A DNA stretch of 14,978 bases, taken from assembly GCA_017609225.1 (NCBI GenBank), contig JAFCEK010000028.1, positions 1 to 14,978 of the forward strand, read 5' to 3'. A program made the translations under genes and the position numbers. The notes under the pieces are model-generated. The model made no database searches. It was not told the origin of the DNA and worked only from the letters and a program-made list of their open reading frames with translations. The DNA is from Candidatus Aenigmatarchaeota archaeon. Lineage in GTDB: Archaea; Aenigmatarchaeota; Aenigmatarchaeia; QMZP01. Below, piece after piece: positions 4,985-12,240 of the stretch; the stretch's first letter is position 1, and each line of letters begins with the position of its first letter.

Positions 4985-5061
4985 TTAATCCCAATTTAAG
5001 AGCAGCAGCTCCATCAAGAGGGTACAATATCATATGGAGAGATTTACAGCAGGTTGATTTC

Positions 5062-5505
5062 ATGGCAGGTTTGGCTTTGAGGATTATAAAAAAACCAGTG
5101 GATGAGGAGGCAGAAAAAAAGGTTATAGAATCATTTCTTCCTGACATGATTGAGATATGTTCAAATCATATAAGGGCAGGGATAATACATCTTCTTGTGA
5201 ATTCACCGGCAACAGGCCATTCCTTAAAGGTTGAGGACATGGCATACAGGCTGGGAACATATCACAGGGTTGTTCTGCATCATCTGGAAAGACTGAAAAA
5301 ATGGGATATTGTTGAGGTGAAGAGGCTCAAGACATATGGCAAGAAAACAAGGAGAAGCGTCTGGGGGCTGAACCTGAAATACCCCAACTGGATTTTTGAG
5401 GTTTACAATTCAATAAAGAACGGATTCAGCGAAAGGGAGCTGAAGATGCTTGTAAGCAGGAACAAAAGCCTCAGAAACTATTCAAGGATAACAAGAGACA
5501 ACTGA
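5062..5505 (+). CDS. Winged-helix transcriptional regulator
   Basis: 147 residues. After a charged N-terminus, IRAGIIHLLVN (37-47), VEDMAYRLG (57-65) and TYHRVVLHHLERLKK (66-80) form the three helices of an ArsR/MarR-like helix-turn-helix; the last is the recognition helix. IVEVKRLKTYGKKTRRSVWGL (split as IVEVKRLKTYG and KKTRRSVWGL, 83-103) is a strongly basic wing. The C-terminal 40 residues (NWIFEVYNSIKNGFSERELK and a basic tail) may dimerise. No metal-binding cysteine pattern is visible; Cys33 is the only Cys. The frame is open upstream without ATG, GTG or TTG, so the ATG at 5062 is the supported start, with a weak GGTTGAT ribosome site just before it. The CATTAC dyad in its own promoter recurs at the vWA operon, suggesting autoregulation and control of that operon; this is inferred. 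Confidence 0.8.
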   Translation: MAGLALRIIKKPVDEEAEKKVIESFLPDMIEICSNHIRAGIIHLLVNSPATGHSLKVEDMAYRLGTYHRVVLHHLERLKKWDIVEVKRLKTYGKKTRRSVWGLNLKYPNWIFEVYNSIKNGFSERELKMLVSRNKSLRNYSRITRDN

Positions 5506-5570
5506 AAGCTGTTTTTATGAGCTGTTCATAACTCAGCAGACAGGCCGGGCTAGTGTTCTGGATTAGTTCT

Positions 5571-5625
5571 GGAACAGCAGTGAAACACCAGGGGAACATG
5601 CATGGAACAGCAGGGGTTATATTGT
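5571..5625 (+). promoter_or_regulatory. Four 11-bp-phased GGAACA hexamers upstream of a TATA box
   Basis: GGAACA at 5571-5576, GAAACA at 5582-5587, GGAACA at 5593-5598 and GGAACA at 5604-5609, each exactly 11 bp after the previous one. A TATA-like TTATATTG follows at 5618-5625. A degenerate fifth member, GGATTA, fits the phase at 5560. This is the longest version of the element seen at three other promoters. The transcript would begin near 5645 and run through the hairpins at 5702-5785 into the gene at 5830. Confidence 0.65.
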
Positions 5626-5701
5626 TTTCCCTTTTAAAGAAAAACATGAAATTTCATTTGGCTTCTGTAGTGAATATAGCGCATTTAAAACAAGCATCAT
5701 G

Positions 5702-5785
5702 CTCCATTATAACAAGGCAGGCATTTGCCTGTAATGGAGAACACGGAGACTTCGTGTCTCTTGATTATGCGCCGAGGAGGGGCGC
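5702..5785 (+). ncRNA. Candidate structured leader or small RNA with three hairpins
   Basis: Hairpin 1: CTCCATTA (5702-5709) pairs with TAATGGAG (5732-5739) and encloses CAGGC-ATTT-GCCTG (5718-5731), with an eight-base one-sided bulge. Hairpin 2: ACACG (5741-5745) pairs with CGTGT (5753-5757), and flanking GAGA can pair with CTC. Hairpin 3: GCGCC (5769-5773) pairs with GGCGC (5781-5785) around GAGGAGG. A TATA-like TTTAAAA lies at 5684-5690. The three hairpins occupy nearly every base of an 84-base stretch. The element may be a 5' leader stabilising the mRNA of the 5830 gene or a separate RNA; it matches no riboswitch I recognise. Confidence 0.5.
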
Positions 5786-5791
5786 AACAGA

Positions 5792-5818
5792 TATTATAAA
5801 TACCCAAAATAGGAGGGG
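5792..5818 (+). promoter_or_regulatory. Proximal TATA and Shine-Dalgarno of the 5830 gene
   Basis: TATTATAAAT (5792-5801) is a TATA box about 30 bases before the ATG at 5830, consistent with a leaderless transcript. Yet AGGAGGGGG (5811-5819) is a strong Shine-Dalgarno match ending about 10 bases before the start, which would only be used by a longer transcript from the upstream promoters (5618 or 5684). The gene may be served by both. Confidence 0.5.
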
Positions 5819-5829
5819 GATAGGATAGT

Positions 5830-6825
5830 ATGAAATACTTTGCAGGAATTATAGCATTGCTTACACTGGCTGTTCTGGTTTCACCAGTTCTTGCAGGCGG
5901 ACCTCCGGGATGTCCTTCTGGATATTCATGTCCTGGAGACCCGGCATCAATTACAACTTTGGCATCCATAGATGGTTCAGGCAGCCCACCAACAGTAGAA
6001 TATGTTTGGGTGCTTCCTGATGAAGACCCTTTGACAAGCGGAACACAGTTATGGCCAGCACTTAGCGACACCAGAAATGACATATACGCATGTATCGTGG
6101 TTTCAGACCCGCAGGGCAGGGACGACATCCAGAATGTTTATGTGGATGTCTACCATCCAAACGGATCATTCAAGTACCAGGTGCATGCAGTAAAGCTTGA
6201 CATAGACCAGGACGAAGAAGAAATTGAAGACTGCAAGCTTGATGCCTTGGAAGCTGGTCTCATAACACAGGAGCAGTTTGATGAAATAAACTACCAGATA
6301 TTTGACCAGCCGGCATGGTACATGTACAAGGTTTATCTTCCAATGCTGTACCATCAGCCAGCAGGCGAATACGAGGCAAGGGCTTGGGCAACAGACACAA
6401 GCAGTGAGGTCAGTGATACATTAAGCGCATACTTTGACTGGGTAAGCACAGTTGCTGTTGAGCTTGGCTTCAGCACACTTGACTTTGGACTTATCCAGCC
6501 ATCTGTGTACAAGGTTATACAGGGTGACTATGACATGGCAACATATGATGCACCAACACTGAAGAACGAGGGAAATGAGCCAGCTGAGATTTCAGTTGTG
6601 TTCACAAATATGACTGGTAATATCCATAATAAAATAATAGATGACTTTGACGCACAGTTCAGGGCTGAGCATCTGTTCTTTGAATCAGATGAAACTGTAA
6701 CATTCGAAAACCCACTTGAGCTTTGCCATCAGGAGAAGATTGACTTCTCTGTGCATGCAGATGTGGGAACACCAACAGACACATATGTCGGAACAGTAAC
6801 AATCTATGCAGCAGCTTATGAGTAA
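5830..6825 (+). CDS. Secreted beta-rich surface protein
   Basis: 331 residues. A clean signal peptide (1-22, ending SPVLA) is followed by a soluble extracellular protein with no C-terminal anchor. Residues 55-205 look like an Ig-like domain: VEYVWVLPDEDP, YACIVVSDPQGRDDIQNVYVDVYHPNGSFKYQV (53-118 in part), and a late strand AGEYEARAWATD. Residues 206-331 form a second beta domain with LDFGLIQPSVYK, PTLKNEGNEPAEISV and a terminal VGTVTIYAAA strand, resembling proteins in which a flat baseline and an N-E-G-N motif mark a domain of secreted archaeal surface proteins. Codon choice is uniform and the ribosome site strong, so it may be abundant. An unusually elaborate upstream region (phased hexamers, palindrome, three hairpins) points to tight control. 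A precise family was not recognised. Confidence 0.8.
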   Translation: MKYFAGIIALLTLAVLVSPVLAGGPPGCPSGYSCPGDPASITTLASIDGSGSPPTVEYVWVLPDEDPLTSGTQLWPALSDTRNDIYACIVVSDPQGRDDIQNVYVDVYHPNGSFKYQVHAVKLDIDQDEEEIEDCKLDALEAGLITQEQFDEINYQIFDQPAWYMYKVYLPMLYHQPAGEYEARAWATDTSSEVSDTLSAYFDWVSTVAVELGFSTLDFGLIQPSVYKVIQGDYDMATYDAPTLKNEGNEPAEISVVFTNMTGNIHNKIIDDFDAQFRAEHLFFESDETVTFENPLELCHQEKIDFSVHADVGTPTDTYVGTVTIYAAAYE

Positions 6826-6840
6826 GCCAAAAAACAAAAC

Positions 6841-6871
6841 ATTTCCTTTCTTTTTCTTTTTTATTTTCTTT
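6841..6871 (+). terminator. Pyrimidine-rich terminator after the 5830 gene
   Basis: Starting 15 bases after the stop codon, about 31 bases contain only T and C except for three A or G, with runs of five and six T. Archaeal RNA polymerase stops at such U-rich tracts without a hairpin. The remaining intergenic stretch to 7034 holds an inverted repeat GATTAA-TT-TTAATC (6893-6906) and the next promoter; no gene is seen. Confidence 0.6.
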
Positions 6872-6973
6872 GCATATAGTGATTGGTATATTGATTAATT
6901 TTAATCAGGCTTGGCAGAGCGATTGGCTACTAAAGAGTTGGAAAAACATAAACTTTAAAAACCTTTTGCCTGC

Positions 6974-7005
6974 GCACTACGCATGCACTACATAGGTTTA
7001 AAAAA
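6974..7005 (+). promoter_or_regulatory. Promoter of the 7035 gene with GCACTAC direct repeat
   Basis: GCACTAC occurs at 6974-6980 and 6985-6991, exactly 11 bp apart, then five bases, then the TATA box TTTAAAAAA (6997-7005). The ATG at 7035 is about 10 bases beyond the expected transcript start. The layout copies the GGAACA promoters with a different hexamer, and CACTAC is the complement of the GTAGTG half-site at 9094-9099. Confidence 0.6.
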
Positions 7006-7034
7006 CTTAATATCCCTATTTAGCATGTGATTAA

Positions 7035-8279
7035 ATGAACAGAGAGAATACAAAGAACGCAATTGCTTTTATGGTTTTGTTTTCGGTAGTTTCCCTGCTG
7101 TTTGCAGGCAGTGCAGCAGCAATGGGACTTTCACCTTCCAGAATAACAATAGACAGCGCGCTGAAAGGGGAAACATACCAGCAGAGCCTCAGGGTTTTCA
7201 ACCTTGAGGACAGTCCTGTGGTGGTTGAATTCAATGTAACAGACAATTTCACAGGCTGGGCAACCTTCTATAATGCTGATGACCTTGAAACCCCAATAAC
7301 ATCAGGCGAGATACCCGGAAACGGGGACAGCTTCTTCCTTATGAAGATACATATACCTGAAGACACTCCAAACGGCGAGTACACAGGAGACCTTGTTGTA
7401 AAAACAGCAGCAGGCAGCTACACAGGAACAGAAACAGGCAGCTCTGTTTCACATGGTATAAAAAGCAGGATGAGGATAACAGTCACAGGAGATGAGCTGC
7501 TTTCAGGGGAGGTTCTTGGCATCACAATATTTGATGCAGAGGTGAACAGGGAAACAAGGGTAAGGCTGCAGTTCAAGAACACAGGAAATGTAAAAGAGAA
7601 TCCTGTATTAAAGGCAGATATAAAAAGGGAAGGAAGCAGTATTGACAGCTTTGAGTTCACAGGCCCTGATTTCCAGGTTGGCGAGCTTAAGTCAGTTGAT
7701 TTCAGCTGGGACACAACAGGAAACCCTCCAGGAGAATATACTGCAGATGTCAGGGTATATCTTAAAGACATTATGATACATGAAGAAGAAATAAACTTCA
7801 CGATTTTTGAGAGGGGGGCACTTACCGCGTTTGCAGAACTCATGGAGGTAAGCGCAACCGAAAATGTAGCGCCTGGAGGCACTGCAAGAATCTATGCAAG
7901 GATATGGAACAGGGGGGATATAGACATAACAGCTGTTCTGAAGGCTGAGGTATATTTCAATGGAGAGCTTGTTGATGTTATAGAGAGCGATGATGTTTAT
8001 GTAAACAAGGACCATTTCGGTGAGCTTATTGCATATTACAAGCCGGAAACCGCAGGGGTTTACACCCTGAAGCCTGAAGTTGTTTTTGAGGGCAAGAAGA
8101 TAACGCTTGATCCGGTCACAATAAATGCAGGCTCGGGAACAGGGCTTACAGGCCAGGTTGCAGGAACAGGCCTGGAGATTGCTGTGCCTGTTATGATTCT
8201 GATAATAGTAATTGCAGGCGTTGTTCTTGTTGCAAGGGGAAGAAGCCAGCCTGCATGGAAAAAATATTCAGGCGCCTGA
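7035..8279 (+). CDS. Membrane-anchored beta-sandwich surface protein (CARDB/COG1470-like)
   Basis: 414 residues. Signal peptide 1-29 (ending GSAAA), then GLSPSRITIDSALKGETYQQ, the start of a chaperone-like beta domain with RVFNLEDSPVVVEFNV and a FFLMKIHIPEDTPNGEYTGD segment (about 30-150). A second domain (152-260) includes LQFKNTGNVKENPVLKADI and WDTTGNPPGEYTADVRV. A third (265-370) includes YARIWNRGDIDITAVLKAEV. Residues 380-400 (LEIAVPVMILIIVIAGVVLVA) are a C-terminal transmembrane helix followed by a basic tail, so the protein is anchored with its bulk outside. N-T-G-N/N-R-G-D beta turns are typical of CARDB-like or NPCBM-associated repeats. Several NxS/T sequons suggest glycosylation. 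A role in cell-envelope structure or adhesion is likely, but no specific function is visible. Confidence 0.8.
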   Translation: MNRENTKNAIAFMVLFSVVSLLFAGSAAAMGLSPSRITIDSALKGETYQQSLRVFNLEDSPVVVEFNVTDNFTGWATFYNADDLETPITSGEIPGNGDSFFLMKIHIPEDTPNGEYTGDLVVKTAAGSYTGTETGSSVSHGIKSRMRITVTGDELLSGEVLGITIFDAEVNRETRVRLQFKNTGNVKENPVLKADIKREGSSIDSFEFTGPDFQVGELKSVDFSWDTTGNPPGEYTADVRVYLKDIMIHEEEINFTIFERGALTAFAELMEVSATENVAPGGTARIYARIWNRGDIDITAVLKAEVYFNGELVDVIESDDVYVNKDHFGELIAYYKPETAGVYTLKPEVVFEGKKITLDPVTINAGSGTGLTGQVAGTGLEIAVPVMILIIVIAGVVLVARGRSQPAWKKYSGA

Positions 8280-8308
8280 TTCTGCAAAATAAAATTCTGC
8301 AAAATAAA
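8279..8308 (+). repeat. 15-bp tandem duplication at the gene end
   Basis: ATTCTGCAAAATAAA at 8279-8293 is repeated perfectly at 8294-8308. It begins inside the stop codon of the 7035 gene, so the stop reads TGATTCTGC and the duplication is confined to the 3' UTR. Perfect identity suggests a recent slippage event. Confidence 0.8.
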
Positions 8309-8316
8309 AAGGAGAA

Positions 8317-8330
8317 GGGAATAATTTCCC
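8317..8330. terminator. Small palindrome between convergent genes
   Basis: GGGAA (8317-8321) pairs with TTCCC (8326-8330) around TAAT. It lies between the stop of the 7035 gene and the stop of the 8344-8991 gene, and A/T-rich tracts flank both sides, so it could end transcripts in both directions. Confidence 0.35.
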
Positions 8331-8343
8331 CAATCCATTAATT

Positions 8344-8991
8344 TTATACAATATCGTATGTTACTTCTCCATTATCTGTTTTCAGTCTTATAAGTGCCAT
8401 GCCTGCCTGTCTGTATGAGTTGAATGGAGACCACTCTGTTACCTTTGTTTTGTCCAGGCGGCTTGAGTAAAAGGTGGTTGCCCTGAGGATTTCCATTGGG
8501 TGCGGGAAGTTGAAGTTAGGCATATTCCACCAGAGCCGCTCACGCAAAAAGCCAAGGTCTTTCTTTGCCCTGACAGAAAGCCTGTGAAGCTCTGGTATTT
8601 TAATGCTGCTTCCGTTGTATCTTATGCCTGTTATGGTTACTCCTGTCTTGATTCCGTATTTCTTCTTCCATACGCTCTGCTGCATGTATACCTCGAGTGT
8701 ATTTCCTGATGCATCTGTTAATGTGCATTTCTTTCTGAAGAATTTCCCTGGTTTGCCCTTTTTCTTTCCTTTCTTTGGTGGACCGCTGCGTGATTTAACG
8801 CAGTATATATCAGGGTCCGGGTCCATGTTGTCTGTTGCATATACTGCAAAATCCATTGTATCCGGGTCAAAAACCACTATTGCTTCAGGTGCTGCTGTAT
8901 CATTTGCCCCGTCACCATCTGACATTACCGGAGTTGCTGCAAAAACAGCTGCAACAAAAAGGCATAGCACTGCTAGAAATACCTTTTTCAT
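8344..8991 (-). CDS. Secreted basic protein, function unknown
   Basis: 215 residues. A signal peptide of about 18-20 residues (MKKVFLAVLCLFVAAVFA) is followed by an acidic stretch with a DPDTMDFAVYATDNMDPDPD segment (42-61), then a strikingly basic block, SRSGPPKKGKKKGKPGKFF (67-85), between Cys64 and Cys89, the only cysteines of the mature protein. The remainder is mixed beta-like, with aromatic residues around LWWNMPNFNFPHP (153-165). No known domain is recognised. The basic loop could bind polyanionic surface polymers, DNA or a partner. The ATG at 8991 is 25 bases from a TATA-like CAATATAAGG (9024-9015 on the minus strand). Its promoter has the GGAACA repeat. It is divergent from the vWA operon and convergent with the 7035 gene. 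Confidence 0.75.
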   Translation of the reverse strand: MKKVFLAVLCLFVAAVFAATPVMSDGDGANDTAAPEAIVVFDPDTMDFAVYATDNMDPDPDIYCVKSRSGPPKKGKKKGKPGKFFRKKCTLTDASGNTLEVYMQQSVWKKKYGIKTGVTITGIRYNGSSIKIPELHRLSVRAKKDLGFLRERLWWNMPNFNFPHPMEILRATTFYSSRLDKTKVTEWSPFNSYRQAGMALIRLKTDNGEVTYDIV

Positions 8992-9015
8992 ATTACATAC
9001 TATTGGCTTTGATTC

Positions 9016-9046
9016 CTTATATTGTTACTTGTTCCATTGCTGTTCC
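9016..9046 (-). promoter_or_regulatory. Promoter of the 8991 gene with phased hexamer repeat
   Basis: On the minus strand GGAACA (9046-9041), five bases, GGAACA (9035-9030), six bases, then AATATAAG (9023-9016). The ATG is 25 bases on. The hexamer pair is identical in sequence and spacing to that at pyrE. Confidence 0.65.
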
Positions 9047-9077
9047 AGTTAATAGTAAAAACATTCCCTATGTATTG

Positions 9078-9122
9078 CAAACACATTACAGGAGTAGTGC
9101 AAAAAATCAGCCTATTTAAAAT
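9078..9122 (+). promoter_or_regulatory. vWA operon promoter with CATTAC dyad operator
   Basis: CAAACACATTACAG (9078-9091) and the imperfect dyad CATTAC-AGGA-GTAGTG (9084-9099) lie 13 bases upstream of TATTTAAAAT (9113-9122). The ATG at 9154 is about 12 bases beyond the expected transcript start. Sequence and spacing match the wHTH promoter at 4940-4984. Confidence 0.7.
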
Positions 9123-9153
9123 TTATCTCAAATTAGATTCTATCGGTGTTTAT

Positions 9154-12100
9154 ATGGCAGGTTCAAGAGAAAAAACATTAGTTTTTACAGCAGTCTTCAT
9201 ATCATTAATATTTTCAGCTTCAATGGTTTATGCATATTCGCTTTATGTTTTTTCAGACGGCTCTTTGTCAAAGGAGATAATATTCATGAATGGCGGCGGT
9301 GTGAACAGTTCTGCAAAAATATCAGTTCCCCTTAATTCAAACATAACCTCGGCAGAGGTTAATGTGACAGGAATGATGTCAGGTTCCGGGATTCTTCATG
9401 ATGTGATAGTTGTGACAGATGTGTCAGGAAGCATGAGCGACAAGCTGGGTGAAGCAAAAAATGCTGTGATATCATTTATCAACAGATTCTTTGATGATGC
9501 CGGAACAGGCTCAAAGACAGGGCTTGTAAACTACAGCTACAGTGTAAGAGGATTTGTTCCCTTAACAAATGACAAAAACGCCCTGGAAGACAATGTGAAT
9601 TCATACGGCGCATTCGGGGGAACATGCATCTCCTGCGGTATAAACAAATCAAAAGAGCTTGTTGCAGCAGGAACAAACCCAAAGAGGGTGATAGTTGTAA
9701 TGACAGACGGCACGCCAAGCAGATGCATCAGCGGGGCATGCAGTGAGGCAGAAGCAAAACAGGAAACACTGGATAATGCAGAGGATGCATGGGAAACATA
9801 CGGAGCAATGGTTTATGCTGTTGCATATGAGGAAAACGCTGACATGGAAACCATGCAGCAGGTTGCTGCTCTTGGAAACGGAAAATTCTACTATGCAGAC
9901 AGGAACAACATAACTGATGTTTATCTTGCCATAGAAAGCGAAATGCTTAATATGTTCCCCTCTGATATCTCAATTGATATTGGAGGAAATCCCCCAGCCG
10001 AGTGGAATCATCAGGGAGAGCTTAACACAAGCGAAATATTTTCAGGCTTTGACAGCCAGATAAACGAGATTCTCGGGGCATGCTCATGCAGCGGATGCTC
10101 TGTTGACGGCGATAACTGCACAATAGACCTTGTTGTATCTTCAGGCACCGCAGGAAAGATAGTTTTAAACAATCTTGCAGTTGAATATGATTTTCTGCCG
10201 GAAGATATGTGCAATGACTCCAAGGACAATGACCATGACGGTTTCACAGACTGCGATGATTCTGACTGCACAATGGACCCTGCATGCGATTATGACGGGG
10301 ATGGCGTGCCAAATCAGGATGACAACTGCCTTTATGACCCCAATCCAGACCAGAATGACACTGATAGTGACGGCATGGGGGATGTATGCGATGCATGTGC
10401 ACTGGACCCCATGAACGATATTGATTCTGACGGGGTTTGCGGGAATGAAGACAACTGCCCGGATGATTACAACCCCGGGCAGGAGGATGCAGACAATGAC
10501 ACAGCAGGTGATGTATGTGACGCTGAAGACAACAGGCCTGATTTGTATGTGCATTCAATTGAATTTGATTCAGCCGGCTTTCTGGAATGCGATACAGTGA
10601 ATATAAATATCACAGTCAGAAACAGAGGGCTTCTGAATGCAACAGAATACAACTTTACGCTGCAGATAAACAACAGCACATTCTCTGAACAGCACATAAA
10701 TGAATCGCTTCCTGTTAATGGGTCAAAAACATTCAATTTCTCTCTCGGGCCGTCCTATACATGCGGAAATCTGTCCATTCCTGTCAGGGCAGAAACAGCA
10801 GATGTGCTTCCGCTTGGGGATTCAAATGAAACCAACAACATAAATGAGACAGCCATAAATCTTACAGGAATAAGAAAAGCTGATGTGGATGATGATTCTG
10901 AAAATGAAACAGCGCTGGATGAGAACAGGGATGAGTCAGACGGATATGAGGTTTATCAGGACCCAAACAACAGCACAAACACAACCCGGCTTGACGGAGA
11001 CGGAGACGGGAAAACAGACTATCTTGTAGATATTGGAAAGACAGGCATGTTTGACAGATACTGGGACCCTGACAACGGCATAATAAGCAGCATAATCTTT
11101 GCGGATAACAAATACTTTATCTCAGCAGACAATGGAACCAATATAAAAATATACTATTCAAACGGCTCTCTGGAGGATGCTGCATTAAACGAGTCAGATA
11201 TTGATTCTGACGGAAGCAATGAAACCATTGTTGATGCCAACATGAACAGCCAGGCAGACGGCGGAGACCTTGTATGGAATGATGGATTCTTCACATTCCC
11301 TGACCTCTTTGTGAGCTCAATAACATTTTCACCTTCAGGCCCCGTAAGCGGCCAGAGCGTTACCATAACAGCCATAATTGAAAACCTTGGAAACTACAGC
11401 GCTGAAAATGTTTCTGTTGTGTTCGAGTTTGACTCGGCTGCAGAGGAAACAAAGACAGTATCTGTTCCAGGAGGCGAATCAGCAGAGGTCAGGTTTTCCA
11501 GGACAGTTAATGAAGGAAATTATAACATAACAGTTTCTGTGGACAGGGAAAACAACATAACAGAGCAGAATGAAAGCAACAACTACATACAAAAAAACAT
11601 GAATGTCGGGGCTTCAGGAGGAGGAAACCAGAACACAAACACAAACTCCCAGAACACGCAAACACAGACAATGGGAATATCGGTGAGCGGGGTTCCCGAT
11701 AATGTTACGGTGATGCAGGGAAACATACGCATACTGGCAATCTATATTGAAAATACAGGCACCATGGACCTGGATGATTTGACACCCCAATTTACAGGAG
11801 ACGGCGCAGACATCATAACAATAAATCCGACATCCTTTGCAATACCATCAGGCAAGGTAAGGTCAGGAACATTGTTTATCGACATCTCAAAGGAAAAAGC
11901 GGCTGGAGAATATGAGGCAGTGTTTGAGCTGAAAGAATCAAGCATCCTTTTATATTCAAAATCCATAAAGATTATTGTTACAGAGAACGCTTCACTCAGC
12001 GCATCTCTTAACGAAACAAACACAACCCAAAACCAGACAATTGAAACCAGTGCAGGGAATGATTCGGAAATAACATTTACAGGAATGCTGTTTATACCTT

Positions 12101-12240
12101 CTGAGCTGGTTTATATGGTTTATGCTGCAATAGCTGCTGCAGTGATTTTCATATTTTACAAAATAAGGCCTTCAATTCCAAGGAAAGAAAGCACAAAGCC
12201 CTGGGAGGCAACATTGAGAAAGGTGAAAGAGAGAGGATGA
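9154..12240 (+). CDS. vWA/TSP3/CARDB multidomain surface protein with C-terminal anchor
   Basis: 1028 residues from the ATG at 9154. The frame is open from 9022, but that extension would cross the promoter. Residues 8-27 are a hydrophobic signal or anchor. A vWA domain (80-265) has an intact metal site: DVSGS at 89-93, Thr157 in GGTCISCG, and Asp185 in VVMTDG. Residues 351-458 are thrombospondin type-3-like Ca-binding repeats (DYDGDGVPNQDDNC, DTDSDGMGDVCD, DIDSDGVCGNEDNC). CARDB-like domains lie at 462-570 and 716-818, separated by a D-rich block (575-715). A QNTNTNSQNTQTQT linker and another beta domain (840-945) lead to a transmembrane helix at 986-1003 and a basic cytoplasmic tail. NxS/T sites are abundant. 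The architecture suggests a calcium-dependent adhesin. The next gene overlaps its stop. Confidence 0.9.
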   Translation: MAGSREKTLVFTAVFISLIFSASMVYAYSLYVFSDGSLSKEIIFMNGGGVNSSAKISVPLNSNITSAEVNVTGMMSGSGILHDVIVVTDVSGSMSDKLGEAKNAVISFINRFFDDAGTGSKTGLVNYSYSVRGFVPLTNDKNALEDNVNSYGAFGGTCISCGINKSKELVAAGTNPKRVIVVMTDGTPSRCISGACSEAEAKQETLDNAEDAWETYGAMVYAVAYEENADMETMQQVAALGNGKFYYADRNNITDVYLAIESEMLNMFPSDISIDIGGNPPAEWNHQGELNTSEIFSGFDSQINEILGACSCSGCSVDGDNCTIDLVVSSGTAGKIVLNNLAVEYDFLPEDMCNDSKDNDHDGFTDCDDSDCTMDPACDYDGDGVPNQDDNCLYDPNPDQNDTDSDGMGDVCDACALDPMNDIDSDGVCGNEDNCPDDYNPGQEDADNDTAGDVCDAEDNRPDLYVHSIEFDSAGFLECDTVNINITVRNRGLLNATEYNFTLQINNSTFSEQHINESLPVNGSKTFNFSLGPSYTCGNLSIPVRAETADVLPLGDSNETNNINETAINLTGIRKADVDDDSENETALDENRDESDGYEVYQDPNNSTNTTRLDGDGDGKTDYLVDIGKTGMFDRYWDPDNGIISSIIFADNKYFISADNGTNIKIYYSNGSLEDAALNESDIDSDGSNETIVDANMNSQADGGDLVWNDGFFTFPDLFVSSITFSPSGPVSGQSVTITAIIENLGNYSAENVSVVFEFDSAAEETKTVSVPGGESAEVRFSRTVNEGNYNITVSVDRENNITEQNESNNYIQKNMNVGASGGGNQNTNTNSQNTQTQTMGISVSGVPDNVTVMQGNIRILAIYIENTGTMDLDDLTPQFTGDGADIITINPTSFAIPSGKVRSGTLFIDISKEKAAGEYEAVFELKESSILLYSKSIKIIVTENASLSASLNETNTTQNQTIETSAGNDSEITFTGMLFIPSELVYMVYAAIAAAVIFIFYKIRPSIPRKESTKPWEATLRKVKERG

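Noticed and set aside
5553..5828. 91-residue plus-strand frame in the 5506-5829 gap
   Set aside because: It runs through the hexamer array and all three hairpins, has no ribosome site and no domain-like sequence.
6907..6945. tRNA fragment (TGGCAGAGCGATTGG resembles a D-arm)
   Set aside because: No acceptor or T-arm partner sequence, no CCA-side stem and no anticodon stem can be built around it.
9022..9153. N-terminal extension of the vWA protein to the ATG at 9022
   Set aside because: It would span the shared operator and TATA box; the ATG at 9154 precedes a good hydrophobic leader and lies just after the predicted transcript start.
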